Positions 38,765 through 48,324 of a stretch of 57,676 nucleotides of DNA are shown here, piece by piece. The stretch covers positions 1 to 57,676 of the forward strand of contig CANQIO010000006.1 of the NCBI GenBank assembly GCA_947624065.1, in the 5' to 3' direction. A program made the position numbers and the translations under genes. The stretch comes from an uncultured Oscillospiraceae bacterium. GTDB lineage: Bacteria > Bacillota > Clostridia > Oscillospirales > Oscillospiraceae. The notes under the pieces were generated by a model that saw only the letters and a list, made by a program, of their open reading frames with translations, had not been told where the DNA came from and ran no database searches. The first letter of the stretch is position 1. The number at the start of each line of letters is the position of its first letter.

Positions 38765-40014
38765 TATATCGCGTTTGCCCGATCCATCCGGCATAGGTAA
38801 AAACCGTCCGTTCCGTCCCGGTCAGGCCAGAAGGTCCGTTCCAGGGTCTTGGTAAAGGCGGGATGTCCCGCCAAAAAATCGGCCGCCACCGCACCGTTTT
38901 CCCTCACCCGCCAGGTGCAGGTGGAGTAAATGAGTCGTCCGCCGGGCCGCACGGCCCGCGCCGCCGCGCCCAGCAGCTCGCTCTGCAGCTGGGGCAGCGC
39001 CGCCAGCTCCCGGGGGTCCCGGTAGCGGATGTCCGGCTTTTTGCGGATGACGCCCAGTCCGCTGCAGGGCAGATCGGCGAACACTACGTCATACTGGACG
39101 CTGCCGTCGATGTCCCTGGCGTCGCCGCACTGGCAGGTGATGGACCCAAGCCCCATCCGCGCGGCGCCCTCCACCACCAGCGCCAGCTTTTTGGCCAGGA
39201 TGTCCCGCGACGTGACGGCGCCTTGATCGGCCATGGCGATGGCGGCGGCAAAGCTCTTGCCGCCCGGCGCGGCACATACGTCCAGCACTGTCATGCCGGG
39301 ACGCAGCTCCGCGGCCGAGACCACGGCGTGGGCAGCCGGGTCCTGCACATAGAAAAGCCCCTTCTCAAACGCCTCCGTCCGGGTGATGTCCCCATCCCGG
39401 TCCAGGACAAGCCCCGCCCCGGTCCGCCGGAGAGGCAGCAGTGTCATAAGCTCTTCCTCTGTGGTCCGGCAGGTGTTCGCCTGGATATAGACCGGCGGCT
39501 CGGCGTTATCCGCTTCCAGCACCTTTTCCGCGCCGTCATAGCCCCGCAGTGCCATCAGTTCTTCCACCAGCCATTTGGGGTGGCTCCAGCGCACCGCCAG
39601 ATACTCTGCCGTGCCCTCGCCGGGAACCGCCGGCAGCGCGGATCGCGCGTCGGCCAGCCTCCGCAGCACCGCGTTCACCAGGCCCGCCGCCCGGCCGTAT
39701 CCCAGGCTCCTGCACAGCGCCACCGACTCGTTCACCGCCGCGCTGGCGGGGATACGGTCCATGAACGCCAGCTGATAGGTCCCCAGCCGCAGGATGTCCC
39801 GGACCTTTGGCTCCAGCCTGCCCTTGGCAAAGCGGTCTATATAGAAGTCGCACAGGGCCATGTTTTGCAGCACGCCGTAAAACAGCCGCGCCGCCAAAGC
39901 CGTGTCCCGGCTGTCCAGCCCCGCCTTCCGGGCCAGTCCGTCCAGCACCTGCCGGCTCCAGGCGGAGTCCCGCCTGAACCGCTCCAGGGCCTCCAGCGCC
40001 GTCCGTCTGGGCAT
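38764..40014 (-). CDS. rsmB: 16S rRNA cytosine-C5 methyltransferase
   Basis: The 416-residue protein has an N-terminal NusB-like domain (ALEALERFRRDSAWSRQVLD; ARLFYGVLQN). A SAM-dependent methyltransferase follows, with VLDVCAAPGGKSFAAAIAM, VVFADLPCSGLGVIRKKPDI and the catalytic Cys in LIYSTCTWRVREN. It methylates C967 of 16S rRNA. It lies between fmt and rlmN in the conserved order. Confidence 0.96.
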   Translation of the reverse strand: MPRRTALEALERFRRDSAWSRQVLDGLARKAGLDSRDTALAARLFYGVLQNMALCDFYIDRFAKGRLEPKVRDILRLGTYQLAFMDRIPASAAVNESVALCRSLGYGRAAGLVNAVLRRLADARSALPAVPGEGTAEYLAVRWSHPKWLVEELMALRGYDGAEKVLEADNAEPPVYIQANTCRTTEEELMTLLPLRRTGAGLVLDRDGDITRTEAFEKGLFYVQDPAAHAVVSAAELRPGMTVLDVCAAPGGKSFAAAIAMADQGAVTSRDILAKKLALVVEGAARMGLGSITCQCGDARDIDGSVQYDVVFADLPCSGLGVIRKKPDIRYRDPRELAALPQLQSELLGAAARAVRPGGRLIYSTCTWRVRENGAVAADFLAGHPAFTKTLERTFWPDRDGTDGFYLCRMDRANAI

Positions 40015-40016
40015 GC

Positions 40017-40934
40017 TCAGACCTCCATGGGATGGCCCAGTAGATAGGCGCCCGCCGCCATACGCTTGCCGCCGGCCGCCTGGAGCTCGGTGATGAGGAT
40101 GCTCTCTCCCCCGCCGCAGGCCACCTCGATCCCCGCCTTCCCGGCGGAGAGCACCGTGCCGGGCACCTTGGCGGTGGGCCGGTAGGTGTAAGCGGCGGCG
40201 AAGATCTTGAACTCCGTCCCGCCCAGCGTCGCTGTGGCGCAGGGCCAGGGCTGCATGCCGTAAATATGCTTGAGCACCATGCGAGCGCTCATGGACCAGT
40301 CGATGGGCGATTCCTCCCGGCTGAGCGGGGGCGCGTAGGTGGCCTCCGCGGCGTTCTGGGGCATTCTGGGGGCCGCGCCGGTCTCAATGTCCCGGAGCGT
40401 CCGCACCAGAAGCTCCGCGCCCATGGGCGCCAGCCGGTCAAAAAGCTCCCCGCTGGTCTCCGTCTCCCCGATGGCGGTCTCGGCAGTATAGATCATGTCT
40501 CCCTCGTCCATCCCGGCGGAGAGATACATGGTGGTCACGCCGGTGATCGCGTCGCCGGCGAGCACCGCCCGCTGGATGGGGGCGCTGCCCCGGTATTTGG
40601 GCAGCAGCGAGCCGTGGACGTTAACACATCCATATTTTGGAAGAGCCAGGATGTCCTCCGGCAGGATGCGCCCATAGGCCACCACCGCGATGATGTCCGG
40701 CGCCAGCTGGCGCAGCACGGCCAGCGCCGCGCCGTCCCGCAGCTTCTCCGGCTGCCATACCGGCAGGCCGGCGGCCAGGGCCGTCTGCTTCACGGCGCAG
40801 GGGAGCAGCTTGTGCCCCCGGCTCTGGGGCTTGTCCGGCTGGCAGAACACCCCCGCCACCTCGAAGCCCTCGTCGATGAGCTTTTGCAGGGAACAGGCGG
40901 CAAAATCCGGCGTCCCCATGAACACGACTTTCAT
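40017..40934 (-). CDS. fmt: Methionyl-tRNA formyltransferase
   Basis: A 305-residue enzyme that formylates initiator Met-tRNA. It starts MKVVFMGTPDFAACSLQKL and has the formate-site motif VNVHGSLLPKYRGSAPIQRA, then GVTTMYLSAGMDEGDMI. The C-terminal OB domain is complete. The ATG overlaps the def stop by 4 nt, so the two formyl-Met genes are coupled. Confidence 0.96.
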   Translation of the reverse strand: MKVVFMGTPDFAACSLQKLIDEGFEVAGVFCQPDKPQSRGHKLLPCAVKQTALAAGLPVWQPEKLRDGAALAVLRQLAPDIIAVVAYGRILPEDILALPKYGCVNVHGSLLPKYRGSAPIQRAVLAGDAITGVTTMYLSAGMDEGDMIYTAETAIGETETSGELFDRLAPMGAELLVRTLRDIETGAAPRMPQNAAEATYAPPLSREESPIDWSMSARMVLKHIYGMQPWPCATATLGGTEFKIFAAAYTYRPTAKVPGTVLSAGKAGIEVACGGGESILITELQAAGGKRMAAGAYLLGHPMEV

Positions 40935-41440
40935 TCGTCGCCCTCGCTGCCATAATAGGCCGCCAGTTCCTCGTCGGTCATGATATGGTCGCACAGCTCT
41001 GTGAACATATGTCCGTCCAGGTGGTCCAGCTCGTGGCAGAAGGCCCTGGCGGTCAGGCCGACGCCGTCCGCCTCGAACCAGTTCCCGTCCCGGTCCTGGG
41101 CCCGGACGACCACATGATCCGGCCGCTTCACCATGCCGTAATCCCCGGGAGCGGAAAGGCACCCCTCGGGTCCCTCCTGCTCCCCCTCGGCCAGGATGAT
41201 CTCCGGGTTGACCAGCTCGATCACATGCTCCTCGCCCTCGGGCGTGTTGGTCTCCAGCACCACCACCGCCCGGCGGAGGATGCCCACCTGGGGGGCCGCC
41301 AGGCCTACGCCGTTGGCGCTCAGCATGGTCTCAGCCATATCGTCCAGCAGCTCGTGGAGCCGCCGGTTAAAGCCCGTCACCGGGCGGCAGTGCTTCCTCA
41401 GCGCCTCATCGCCCTGCATGCGGATGCTTCGCAGTGCCAT
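40931..41440 (-). CDS. def: Peptide deformylase
   Basis: A 169-residue metalloenzyme that removes the formyl group from new proteins. The three motifs are GVGLAAPQVG, EGCLSAPG and the zinc site HELDHLDG. I chose ATG 41438-41440 (MALRSIRMQGDEAL) behind GGAGAGAA. Confidence 0.95.
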   Translation of the reverse strand: MALRSIRMQGDEALRKHCRPVTGFNRRLHELLDDMAETMLSANGVGLAAPQVGILRRAVVVLETNTPEGEEHVIELVNPEIILAEGEQEGPEGCLSAPGDYGMVKRPDHVVVRAQDRDGNWFEADGVGLTARAFCHELDHLDGHMFTELCDHIMTDEELAAYYGSEGDE

Positions 41441-41457
41441 ATCGTTCTCTCCATTCG

Positions 41458-43914
41458 TCAATCTAGGGGGTCAAAGTCCGCATACACGGACACGCCCTTA
41501 TATCGTTTTCCGTCGTTGGCAAACAGCAGCGTCCGGCCCACGGCGGCGCGGATCTCCCGCGACTCCGGGCAGCTGACCGTCACCCGGTAGCGCCACGCGC
41601 CCATCACCTTCGCCACTGGCAGCGGCGCCGGGCCCAGCACCCGCGCGCCTTGGATATCCCTGGTCAGGCGGAGCATCTCCGCGCGGATATCGCCGCAGCA
41701 GCGCAGCACCGCGCTCTCGTCCTCCCCGGAGGCGGTGAGCACATACAGGTCCGCGAAGGGCGGCGAGCCCGTCATGCGCCGAAGCGCGATCTCGTCGGCA
41801 TAAAAGCTGTCATAATCCTGCTTCGCGGCCTGGAGAATGATCTGGTTGGCCGGGGTGAAGGTCTGGATCACCGCCCGGCCGGGCTTTTCAAAGCGCCCGC
41901 TGCGGCCGACGACCTGGGTGATCAGAGAGAAGGTCCGCTCCCCCGCCCGGTACTCGCTGCTATAAAGACTCTGATCGGCGTTCAGCACACCCACCAGGGT
42001 CACGTTTTCAAAGTTGAGCCCCTTGGTCACCATCTGGGTCCCCACCAGGATGGGGATGCGCTGGGCCCGGAACTGCTCGAACAGCGCCCGATGGCTGCCC
42101 ACAGGCGCCACCGCGTCGGTGTCCATCCGCAAGATGGGCGTGCCCGGAAACAGCTCCTCCAGCTCCTGGACGACCTTCTGGGTGCCGGCACCGACGAAGC
42201 TGAGCTTTCCCCCGCACTGGGGACAGGCGGCGTCCACCCGGCGCACATGGCCGCAGTAATGGCACATGAGCCGGTCGCCTACGCTGTGGTAGGTCAGGGA
42301 GGCGGAGCAGTTGGGGCACTTGTAGGTGTAGCCGCACTCGGAGCATGTCACCAGCTTGCTGGCGCCCCGGCGGTTGAGAAAGAGGATGGACTGCTCTCCC
42401 CGTTCCAGGTTCTCCGCCAGCTCCTGCCGCAGCAGCGAGGAGATGCTGCCGCCGTTGCCGGCCTTCAGCTCCCGCTTCATGTCCGCGATGCGCACCTGGG
42501 GCAGGTGCATGGCGTTGTACCGTTCCGGGAGGGTGAACAGGTGATATCTGCCCGTCTCGGCCCAATACCGGGAGCACACGTCTGGCGTGGCGCTGCCCAG
42601 CACCAGAGCGGCGTTGTGGCGGGCGCACAGGAATTTGGCCACATCGCGGGCGTGGTACCGGGGGTTGGTCTCGGATTTATAGGTATCCTCCTGCTCCTCG
42701 TCCATAATGATGATACCCAGATCGGCCACCGGCGCAAACACCGCGCTGCGGGTCCCGATGACTACCCGCGCGGCTCCGGAGCGGATGCGCTTCCACTCGT
42801 CGTAGCGCTCGCCCATGGAAAGGGACGAATGCAGCACGGCGATGCTGTCGCCGAAATGGGCGGAGAAGGTCTGCAGCATCTGAGGCGTCAGCGCGATCTC
42901 CGGCACGAGAAAGATGGCCCCCTTGCCCCGGAGCAGCATCTGATGGATCAGGTGGATATAGATCGTGGTCTTGCCCGAGCCGGTGACGCCGAACAGCAGC
43001 GCCGCCCGGGGGCTTTTCCCGTCCGCCAGGGCCAGAATGCCCTCAAAGGCCGCCTGCTGGGCGGCGTTGAGGTGTGGCAGCGGCGCCGCGGCGGTACTGT
43101 CAAAGTCCGGCCGGCGGTATACCTCCTGCCGGGACACGGTGACCAGGCCCTTTTCCGCCAGCCGCTTGACCGTCTCCCGTCCCGCGCCGGTGAAATAGCA
43201 CAGGTCCGCCACGCTGGCCCGGCCCAGCTGGGCCAGCACCCGCAGCACAGCGCCCTGCCGCACGGCACGGCCGCACCGTTCCGCCTGCCGCAGCGCTTCC
43301 TCCGGCGGTACGGCCAGTTCCGCTTGGGCGATGGTCTTGTCCCCCGCCCTGCGGGCCGCGCCGGCCTCGGCGGTCAGCACGCCCTTTTTCACCAGGCTGG
43401 CCAGGGCCGGTCCCGGATTTTTGGCGCCGAACACCGCCTCGATGTCCGCCAGCTCGCACCGGCCGCCATGGCCGGTCACCGCGTCCAGCACCAGCGCCTC
43501 CGCCCGGCTCTTGCCGGCGGCTGCATAAGCGGCGTCCCGGTCCACGCCGTTCGCGAGCCGGTATACCGGCCACACGCTGTACCAGAGCCCTGCCGGGAGC
43601 ATGGCCCGCACCGCGTCCATCACCGTGCAGAAAAACCGCTCATGCATCCACAGGGCCAGCTTCAGTTGCGTCTCGGTGAGCAGCGGCGCCTCGTCCAGCA
43701 CCTCCAGCACGCTTTTCAGCCGTCTGCCGCCGTCGCCGCCGCCGATGGCCAGCACCACGCCCTCCCGGGGACGGCTGCCGCCGAAGGGCACCGCCACGCG
43801 CACGCCGGGACGGACCCGGTCCGCCAGGTGCGCCGGCACCGCATAGGTATAGGGCCGGTCGACCCAGTAGGTCACCTCCGCGACGGCGATGCGCGCGGTC
43901 CGTTCTGTCGTCAT
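41458..43914 (-). CDS. priA: Primosomal replication-restart helicase PriA
   Basis: The 818-residue protein has an N-terminal 3' DNA-binding domain (VTYWVDRPYTYAVPAHLADR). The helicase core has Walker A GVTGSGKTTIYIHLI, motif II MDEEQEDTYKSE (DEEQ where DEEH is usual) and LGSATPDV. Eight zinc Cys lie in CSECGYTYKCPNCSASL and CHYCGHVRRVDAACPQCGG. ILVGTQMVTKGLNFENVTLV is motif V. It reloads the replisome at stalled forks. Confidence 0.95.
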   Translation of the reverse strand: MTTERTARIAVAEVTYWVDRPYTYAVPAHLADRVRPGVRVAVPFGGSRPREGVVLAIGGGDGGRRLKSVLEVLDEAPLLTETQLKLALWMHERFFCTVMDAVRAMLPAGLWYSVWPVYRLANGVDRDAAYAAAGKSRAEALVLDAVTGHGGRCELADIEAVFGAKNPGPALASLVKKGVLTAEAGAARRAGDKTIAQAELAVPPEEALRQAERCGRAVRQGAVLRVLAQLGRASVADLCYFTGAGRETVKRLAEKGLVTVSRQEVYRRPDFDSTAAAPLPHLNAAQQAAFEGILALADGKSPRAALLFGVTGSGKTTIYIHLIHQMLLRGKGAIFLVPEIALTPQMLQTFSAHFGDSIAVLHSSLSMGERYDEWKRIRSGAARVVIGTRSAVFAPVADLGIIIMDEEQEDTYKSETNPRYHARDVAKFLCARHNAALVLGSATPDVCSRYWAETGRYHLFTLPERYNAMHLPQVRIADMKRELKAGNGGSISSLLRQELAENLERGEQSILFLNRRGASKLVTCSECGYTYKCPNCSASLTYHSVGDRLMCHYCGHVRRVDAACPQCGGKLSFVGAGTQKVVQELEELFPGTPILRMDTDAVAPVGSHRALFEQFRAQRIPILVGTQMVTKGLNFENVTLVGVLNADQSLYSSEYRAGERTFSLITQVVGRSGRFEKPGRAVIQTFTPANQIILQAAKQDYDSFYADEIALRRMTGSPPFADLYVLTASGEDESAVLRCCGDIRAEMLRLTRDIQGARVLGPAPLPVAKVMGAWRYRVTVSCPESREIRAAVGRTLLFANDGKRYKGVSVYADFDPLD

Positions 43915-43936
43915 GTCCGCTGCGGGAGCGTGGCGG

Positions 43937-44143
43937 TCACTGATCGCGGCCGCTGTTATCGATGGTGAGCTTGCCGGTATACACCTCGTCGATGGCCGCA
44001 GAGACCGGCTTCTTCGTCAGGGGCTCGCCGGCGGTCTCCGCCTCGGCGGAGATGGCGCGGGCCCGCTTGGCCACCAGGTTGATCAGGGCGTAACGGCTGC
44101 CGACCTTGTCCACCAGGTCGGCCACAGGGGGATAGAGCATCAT
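43937..44143 (-). CDS. rpoZ: RNA polymerase omega subunit
   Basis: The 68-residue protein reads PPVADLVDKVGSRYALINLV then AKRARAISAEAE, the omega pattern. It helps assemble RNA polymerase. It overlaps gmk by 4 nt, the common gmk-rpoZ-priA order. Confidence 0.93.
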   Translation of the reverse strand: MMLYPPVADLVDKVGSRYALINLVAKRARAISAEAETAGEPLTKKPVSAAIDEVYTGKLTIDNSGRDQ

Positions 44144-44754
44144 ATCGATCGATCTCCTTCAACAATAAATTGACTTCTCAGCTCGCTGCGGCACAGCTGG
44201 GCGGTGATGATGGCGTCCAGCTCTCCCGCGGCCTTTTCCGCGTCGTCATTGACGACGATGTAAGCGTATTCCCCGGCCCTGGCACACTCGGCCCGGGCCG
44301 TTTCCAGGCGGCCGGCGATCTTTTCCTCAGAGTCGGTGCCCCGGCCCCGGAGACGCCGCTCCAGCTCGGCCATGCTGGGGGGCGCGAGAAACACGCTGAC
44401 GGCGTCGGGCCGCTTTGCCAGCACCTGGGCCGCGCCCTGGACCTCGATGTCCAGCAGCACGTGATATCCCTCGTCCAGCTGCCGCTGAACGGCCTGCGCC
44501 GGGGTGCCGTAGCAGTTTCCCACATACTCGGCGTGCTCCAGGAACGCGTCCTCGGCGATCATGCGCTCGAACTGCTCCCGGGTCTTGAAAAAATAGTCCT
44601 TTCCGTCCACCTCGCCCGGCCGGGGCGGTCGGGTGGTCGCCGAGACGGAGAACCGGATATCGTCCCGCCGGCGCATCAGGGCGGCGATGACCGTGCTCTT
44701 GCCGGCCCCGGAGGGCCCCGAGATCACGATCAGCAGGCCTTTCTCATTCGTCAT
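44140..44754 (-). CDS. gmk: Guanylate kinase
   Basis: The 204-residue protein has the P-loop [16 protein letters not shown] and the GMP-binding stretch [20 protein letters not shown], followed by [14 protein letters not shown] and [13 protein letters not shown]. It converts GMP to GDP. The length is normal. Confidence 0.97.
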   Translation of the reverse strand: MTNEKGLLIVISGPSGAGKSTVIAALMRRRDDIRFSVSATTRPPRPGEVDGKDYFFKTREQFERMIAEDAFLEHAEYVGNCYGTPAQAVQRQLDEGYHVLLDIEVQGAAQVLAKRPDAVSVFLAPPSMAELERRLRGRGTDSEEKIAGRLETARAECARAGEYAYIVVNDDAEKAAGELDAIITAQLCRSELRSQFIVEGDRSI

Positions 44755-45001
44755 CGCCGTCTCCCCCTTCCGGTCCGATCCTGGCGGCCAGCGCCTCCGG
44801 TCCCACGGGACAGAGGATCACGTGCCCGCTGTCCATGACCAGCACGGTCTCGGTCCTGCGGCCATAGGTGGCGTCCACCAGGCGGCCGGCCTCCCGCGCC
44901 TGGGTGACGACCCTCTTGATGGGATTCGACTCCGGGGCCACGGCGGCGATGATCCGCCCGGCGGAGACATAGCTGCCGAACCCGATGGGGATGAGCTTCA
45001 T
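44744..45001 (-). CDS. remA: RemA/DUF370-family DNA-binding regulator
   Basis: An 85-residue protein starting [20 protein letters not shown], with [20 protein letters not shown] and [20 protein letters not shown]. RemA activates matrix genes in Bacillus; in Clostridia its targets are not known. It overlaps gmk by 11 nt. Confidence 0.92.
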   Translation of the reverse strand: MKLIPIGFGSYVSAGRIIAAVAPESNPIKRVVTQAREAGRLVDATYGRRTETVLVMDSGHVILCPVGPEALAARIGPEGGDGDDE

Positions 45002-45011
45002 AGACGGCACC

Positions 45012-45890
45012 TCACTCGATGTTCTGGATCTGTTCGCGGATCTTCTCCAGCTCCGCCTTCATGTCGATGACCGTCTTGGCAATGGCACTGTCGGCACACT
45101 TCGAGCCGGTGGTATTGGCCTCCCGGTTCATCTCCTGGGTCAGGAAGTCCAGCTTCCGTCCGGCGGGAGAGCCCTGGGCCAGCAGCAGCCGGAACTGGGC
45201 GATGTGGCTTTTCAGCCGCACCATCTCCTCGTCCACCGCCACCTTGTCGGCGTAGATGGCCGCCTCCTGAAGGATGCGCGCCTCATCCACCGACGCGTCC
45301 GCCAGCACCTCTTTCATCCGGCCCAGCAGCTTCTCCCGGTACTCGGCCACCGTCTGGGGCGAGCGCGCCTCCACCGCAGCCACCATAGCCTCCAGGTTTT
45401 TGAGCTTGCCCTCGATGTCCTCCGCCAGCCGCTGGCCCTCCCGGGCGCGCATGGCGTCGAACTCCGTTAGCGCCTCGGCCAGCACCGCGCCGATGGCCTG
45501 GGCGACCGCGTCCCGGTCAGTATCGGTCTTGTCGGCGCTGAGCACCTCCGGGAACCGCAGCAGCGCCAGAGCGCTGATGTCCCCGTCCAGGCCAAAGCGC
45601 TCCGCCGTGTCCTTCACCGCTTTCAGATAGGCCGCCGCCAGATCCCCGTTGACCTTTATGACGGCTTCCTCGGCGCCGGTGGTATCCACATTGATGAACA
45701 CGTCCACCTTGCCCCGGCTGATCTTTTCCGCCACGGCGGACCGGACCGCCTCTTCCGCGAACAGACAGCTCTTGGGCAGCCGCACGGATACGTCCAGATA
45801 CCGGTTGTTGACGCTCTTCAGCTCCGCCGTCACGGCGATGGCGTTCACCTCGCCCTTGGCGCCGCCGTAACCGGTCATGCTCTTGATCAT
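45012..45890 (-). CDS. yicC: YicC/YloC-family endoribonuclease
   Basis: The 292-residue protein starts [20 protein letters not shown] and has [16 protein letters not shown]. The C-terminal end reads [20 protein letters not shown] then [20 protein letters not shown], all family hallmarks. It is an RNase linked to RNA turnover. It is followed by remA and gmk, the usual cluster. Confidence 0.95.
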   Translation of the reverse strand: MIKSMTGYGGAKGEVNAIAVTAELKSVNNRYLDVSVRLPKSCLFAEEAVRSAVAEKISRGKVDVFINVDTTGAEEAVIKVNGDLAAAYLKAVKDTAERFGLDGDISALALLRFPEVLSADKTDTDRDAVAQAIGAVLAEALTEFDAMRAREGQRLAEDIEGKLKNLEAMVAAVEARSPQTVAEYREKLLGRMKEVLADASVDEARILQEAAIYADKVAVDEEMVRLKSHIAQFRLLLAQGSPAGRKLDFLTQEMNREANTTGSKCADSAIAKTVIDMKAELEKIREQIQNIE

Positions 45891-46390
45891 TCAAAATACC
45901 TCGCGATCTTCACGATGTAATAGCGAATGAGCCCCGAATAGGCCCTGTCATAGAGCCAGAACACCGCCGCTCCCAGCGGGTACAGCAGATACCAGCTCAG
46001 CTCCCCGCCGGTGAAGGTGAACAGTGCTTTTGCCAGCAGCCAATAGATCACAAAGGCAAAGGTGTACAGCGCGAACTTGCACACCCATCCCGCGGCCGCG
46101 CTGTGCATCCGCTCAAAGAGGCTCTTGGCGATGGGATAATACCCAAAAAAGGCGGTATACATGATGGCCGCCGCGCCGGGGAACAGCAGCGCCCCCAGCA
46201 GGCACGTCAGGGCAAACAGCCCCAGGGACCACTTGATCCCATACATCATCAGCGCGATGCACACCGGCAGGCTGGACACCGCCACCAGCGCCAGCCGCCC
46301 CGCCGGCAGCACCGAGCCCAACAGCAGCAGCACGACCCCGATGGCCGCCAGGATGGCGAGCCGGGTCAAACGTTTCGTAGACGCTTTCAT
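45887..46390 (-). CDS. Multi-pass membrane protein, unknown
   Basis: The 167-residue protein has about five hydrophobic segments (12-28, 36-52, 55-80, 103-120, 131-146) and a basic N-terminus. The layout resembles small ECF-transporter S components and DUF2232-like proteins, but no ligand motif is clear. It overlaps yicC by 4 nt and sits in the cdaA-rsgA unit. Confidence 0.75.
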   Translation of the reverse strand: MKASTKRLTRLAILAAIGVVLLLLGSVLPAGRLALVAVSSLPVCIALMMYGIKWSLGLFALTCLLGALLFPGAAAIMYTAFFGYYPIAKSLFERMHSAAAGWVCKFALYTFAFVIYWLLAKALFTFTGGELSWYLLYPLGAAVFWLYDRAYSGLIRYYIVKIARYFE

Positions 46391-46391
46391 C

Positions 46392-47045
46392 TCACCGACA
46401 GCCGATGCAGGGGATCAGGTTGCCGCCCATCATCTCGCAGCAGCAGTCCGCGCAGATCAGGTTCTGGCACATGTTGCAGGCCGCGTCCCCGCCCATCATA
46501 TCCATGCCGCCGGAGGCCGGCCGGTAGGCCTGGCCGCCCTGGTTCATGTACTGGACCGCGTTGCGGTACTCCACGTTGGAAGGGTCCATGGTGGCGGCGG
46601 TACGGAAATACTGCCCCGCCTGATCCATCCAGCCCTTACGCCAGCATACGCTGCCCATCAGATAATACCACTCGGCGTCATGGGTCCCGATGGCGTTGAG
46701 CATGGCCTCCGCCTGGGCCAGGTTGTTGGCGTTGATCAGGTTGCGGATCTGGATATACTGGCTATTGGCCCGCTGGCCCTGGCCGGCGCCCTGGCTCTGA
46801 TAGGCGCTGCCGCCATAGCCGTAGGAATACCCCCGGGAAGCGCCGCTGCCGCCCTGCTCCCGGCTCTTGGTGATGGTGTCGTATGCCTCGTTGATCTCCT
46901 TCATCTTCTCCGAGGCCAGGTCCGCCAGAGGGTTGTCGTGGTAGTTATCGGGATGATACTTCCGCGCAAGGTCGCGGTATGCCCGCTTTACCTCTTCGTC
47001 GCTGGCCGTGGGGGCCACGCCCAAGACGCTGTATGGATCGTTCAT
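46392..47045 (-). CDS. J-domain protein with TPR-like region and Cys-rich tail
   Basis: A 217-residue protein from ATG 47043-47045. A J domain covers 1-65 (DPYSVLGVAPTASDEEVKRA, with HPD in KYHPDNYHDN). A Gly/Ser/Tyr-rich linker follows, then a TPR-like helical region (YYLMGSVCWRKGWMDQAGQY). The Cys-rich end reads CNMCQNLICADCCCEMMGG and PCIGC. It resembles Clostridia J proteins encoded next to DUF5685 genes. The client is unknown. Confidence 0.88.
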   Translation of the reverse strand: MNDPYSVLGVAPTASDEEVKRAYRDLARKYHPDNYHDNPLADLASEKMKEINEAYDTITKSREQGGSGASRGYSYGYGGSAYQSQGAGQGQRANSQYIQIRNLINANNLAQAEAMLNAIGTHDAEWYYLMGSVCWRKGWMDQAGQYFRTAATMDPSNVEYRNAVQYMNQGGQAYRPASGGMDMMGGDAACNMCQNLICADCCCEMMGGNLIPCIGCR

Positions 47046-47047
47046 AG

Positions 47048-47926
47048 TCAGCTCCGTTTCCTGTGTATTTTCGCGTCGGCCTTCCACACGCCGGCAAACA
47101 CCGCCTGCGCCGCGACGGGAAGGCCAAGGTAGATCGTGTTGGAGAGGATGCCCGCATAGTCGCCGCTCTCCAGCAGCTCAAAAGCGCTTGCCAGGGCGTT
47201 GCGGCTCAGCTGCAGCCCGGTGCGGAGGGTCCGCTCGTCCTCCTCGGACAGCTTCCCGTCCAAGACGCTGAACCGGTACCGCAAGGGGTTATAGCGCCCG
47301 GCCGCCGTATCCTCGGCCAGGTCGTCCACCGCGTCCAGGATATAGATGATCCGGCCCAGGTGGTAGAGCAGCTCTCCCAATATCCGCCCGCGGGGCCCCT
47401 TTTCCTCCGCGGCGGCGGCCCGCAGGATCAGGGCGAATTTGTCCGCCGCCTCGTCCACGCTGGGACATTTTGCCTCTTCCAGCGCGTGCAGCGCTTCCAG
47501 CTGCTGCTCCACCGAGGCGGCAAAGGCGGGCCGGGCGGCGGCCGCTTTTTTGTATGCGCCTTTCAGCGCGGCACAGGCCGCCTTACAGCCGATGCGGGCC
47601 ATGCCGGCGCTGTCCGCAGCGCCGTCCGCCAGCTTCCACCAGCCCAGGACCACGCTCATGTCCGCCGCCATGGCAAGGCTCTCGCTGCTCTCCAGACAGC
47701 TTCTCCTGCGCAGCGGATGGGGAACGCAGCGGCGGGGACAGGTCCGCCCCTCCCCGCGCCCGGCCAGGAGCATGGCCAGAAAGGTGAAGTCGTAGTTCAC
47801 CAGAAACCGGCTGAAAAAGCCGTACCGCCGGGCCAGCTCATGGCACAGCCCGCAATAGACGCCCTGAAAGCGGTCGAACTCGGCCACCTTCAGTTCGTCC
47901 TTCACCGGCCGGACATAGCCGTACAT
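47048..47926 (-). CDS. DUF5685-family protein
   Basis: The 292-residue protein starts MYGYVRPVKDELKVAEFDRF and has YCGLCHELARRYGFFSRFLV. Asp residues in YILDAVDDLAEDTAAGRYNP resemble prenyl-synthase-like helical folds. The C-terminal half is helical. It always seems to travel with the J-domain gene downstream in Clostridia. Function is unknown. Confidence 0.85.
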   Translation of the reverse strand: MYGYVRPVKDELKVAEFDRFQGVYCGLCHELARRYGFFSRFLVNYDFTFLAMLLAGRGEGRTCPRRCVPHPLRRRSCLESSESLAMAADMSVVLGWWKLADGAADSAGMARIGCKAACAALKGAYKKAAAARPAFAASVEQQLEALHALEEAKCPSVDEAADKFALILRAAAAEEKGPRGRILGELLYHLGRIIYILDAVDDLAEDTAAGRYNPLRYRFSVLDGKLSEEDERTLRTGLQLSRNALASAFELLESGDYAGILSNTIYLGLPVAAQAVFAGVWKADAKIHRKRS

Positions 47927-48324
47927 CAGCGCTTATAGCCGGTGATGGCGTAATCGATCTTCCGAAAGCGCTTGCCCAGCAGGACGCTCAGCCCCGCGCC
48001 GGCCGCCAGGCCCAAGGCGCTGGTGATGACGCATTTTTCCTGATCCAGCCCCAGCAGCGCGCCCACGCCGTACCCCAGGAAAAGCCCCGCCACCGGCAGC
48101 ATATAGATGAGCAGCGTCACCTGCAGGATGGTGCGGGTCTCGCTCTCCAGCACCACCCGCTCGCCGGGCTGCGCAAAGATCTTGTTCTGCGCCTCCACAA
48201 GGATCTCCTTGCCGTAGATGCACTCCCCGCAGCCGGCGCAGTGGGCACAGGCGGTGATCCGCTCCACGGACACCTCCGCCATGCCCTTGTCCAACAACCG
48301 TTTCACGATGCCAGTCTGGGTCAT
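47926..48324 (-). CDS. rseC: RseC/MucC-like SoxR-reducing protein
   Basis: The 132-residue protein has a Cys-rich head (CAHCAGCGECIYG, about 26-38) and two membrane segments (about 66-83 and 95-115). The pattern matches RseC/MucC (positive regulator of sigma E in proteobacteria, SoxR reduction). In Clostridia it probably has a redox role at the membrane. It overlaps cdaR by 4 nt. Confidence 0.88.
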   Translation of the reverse strand: MTQTGIVKRLLDKGMAEVSVERITACAHCAGCGECIYGKEILVEAQNKIFAQPGERVVLESETRTILQVTLLIYMLPVAGLFLGYGVGALLGLDQEKCVITSALGLAAGAGLSVLLGKRFRKIDYAITGYKR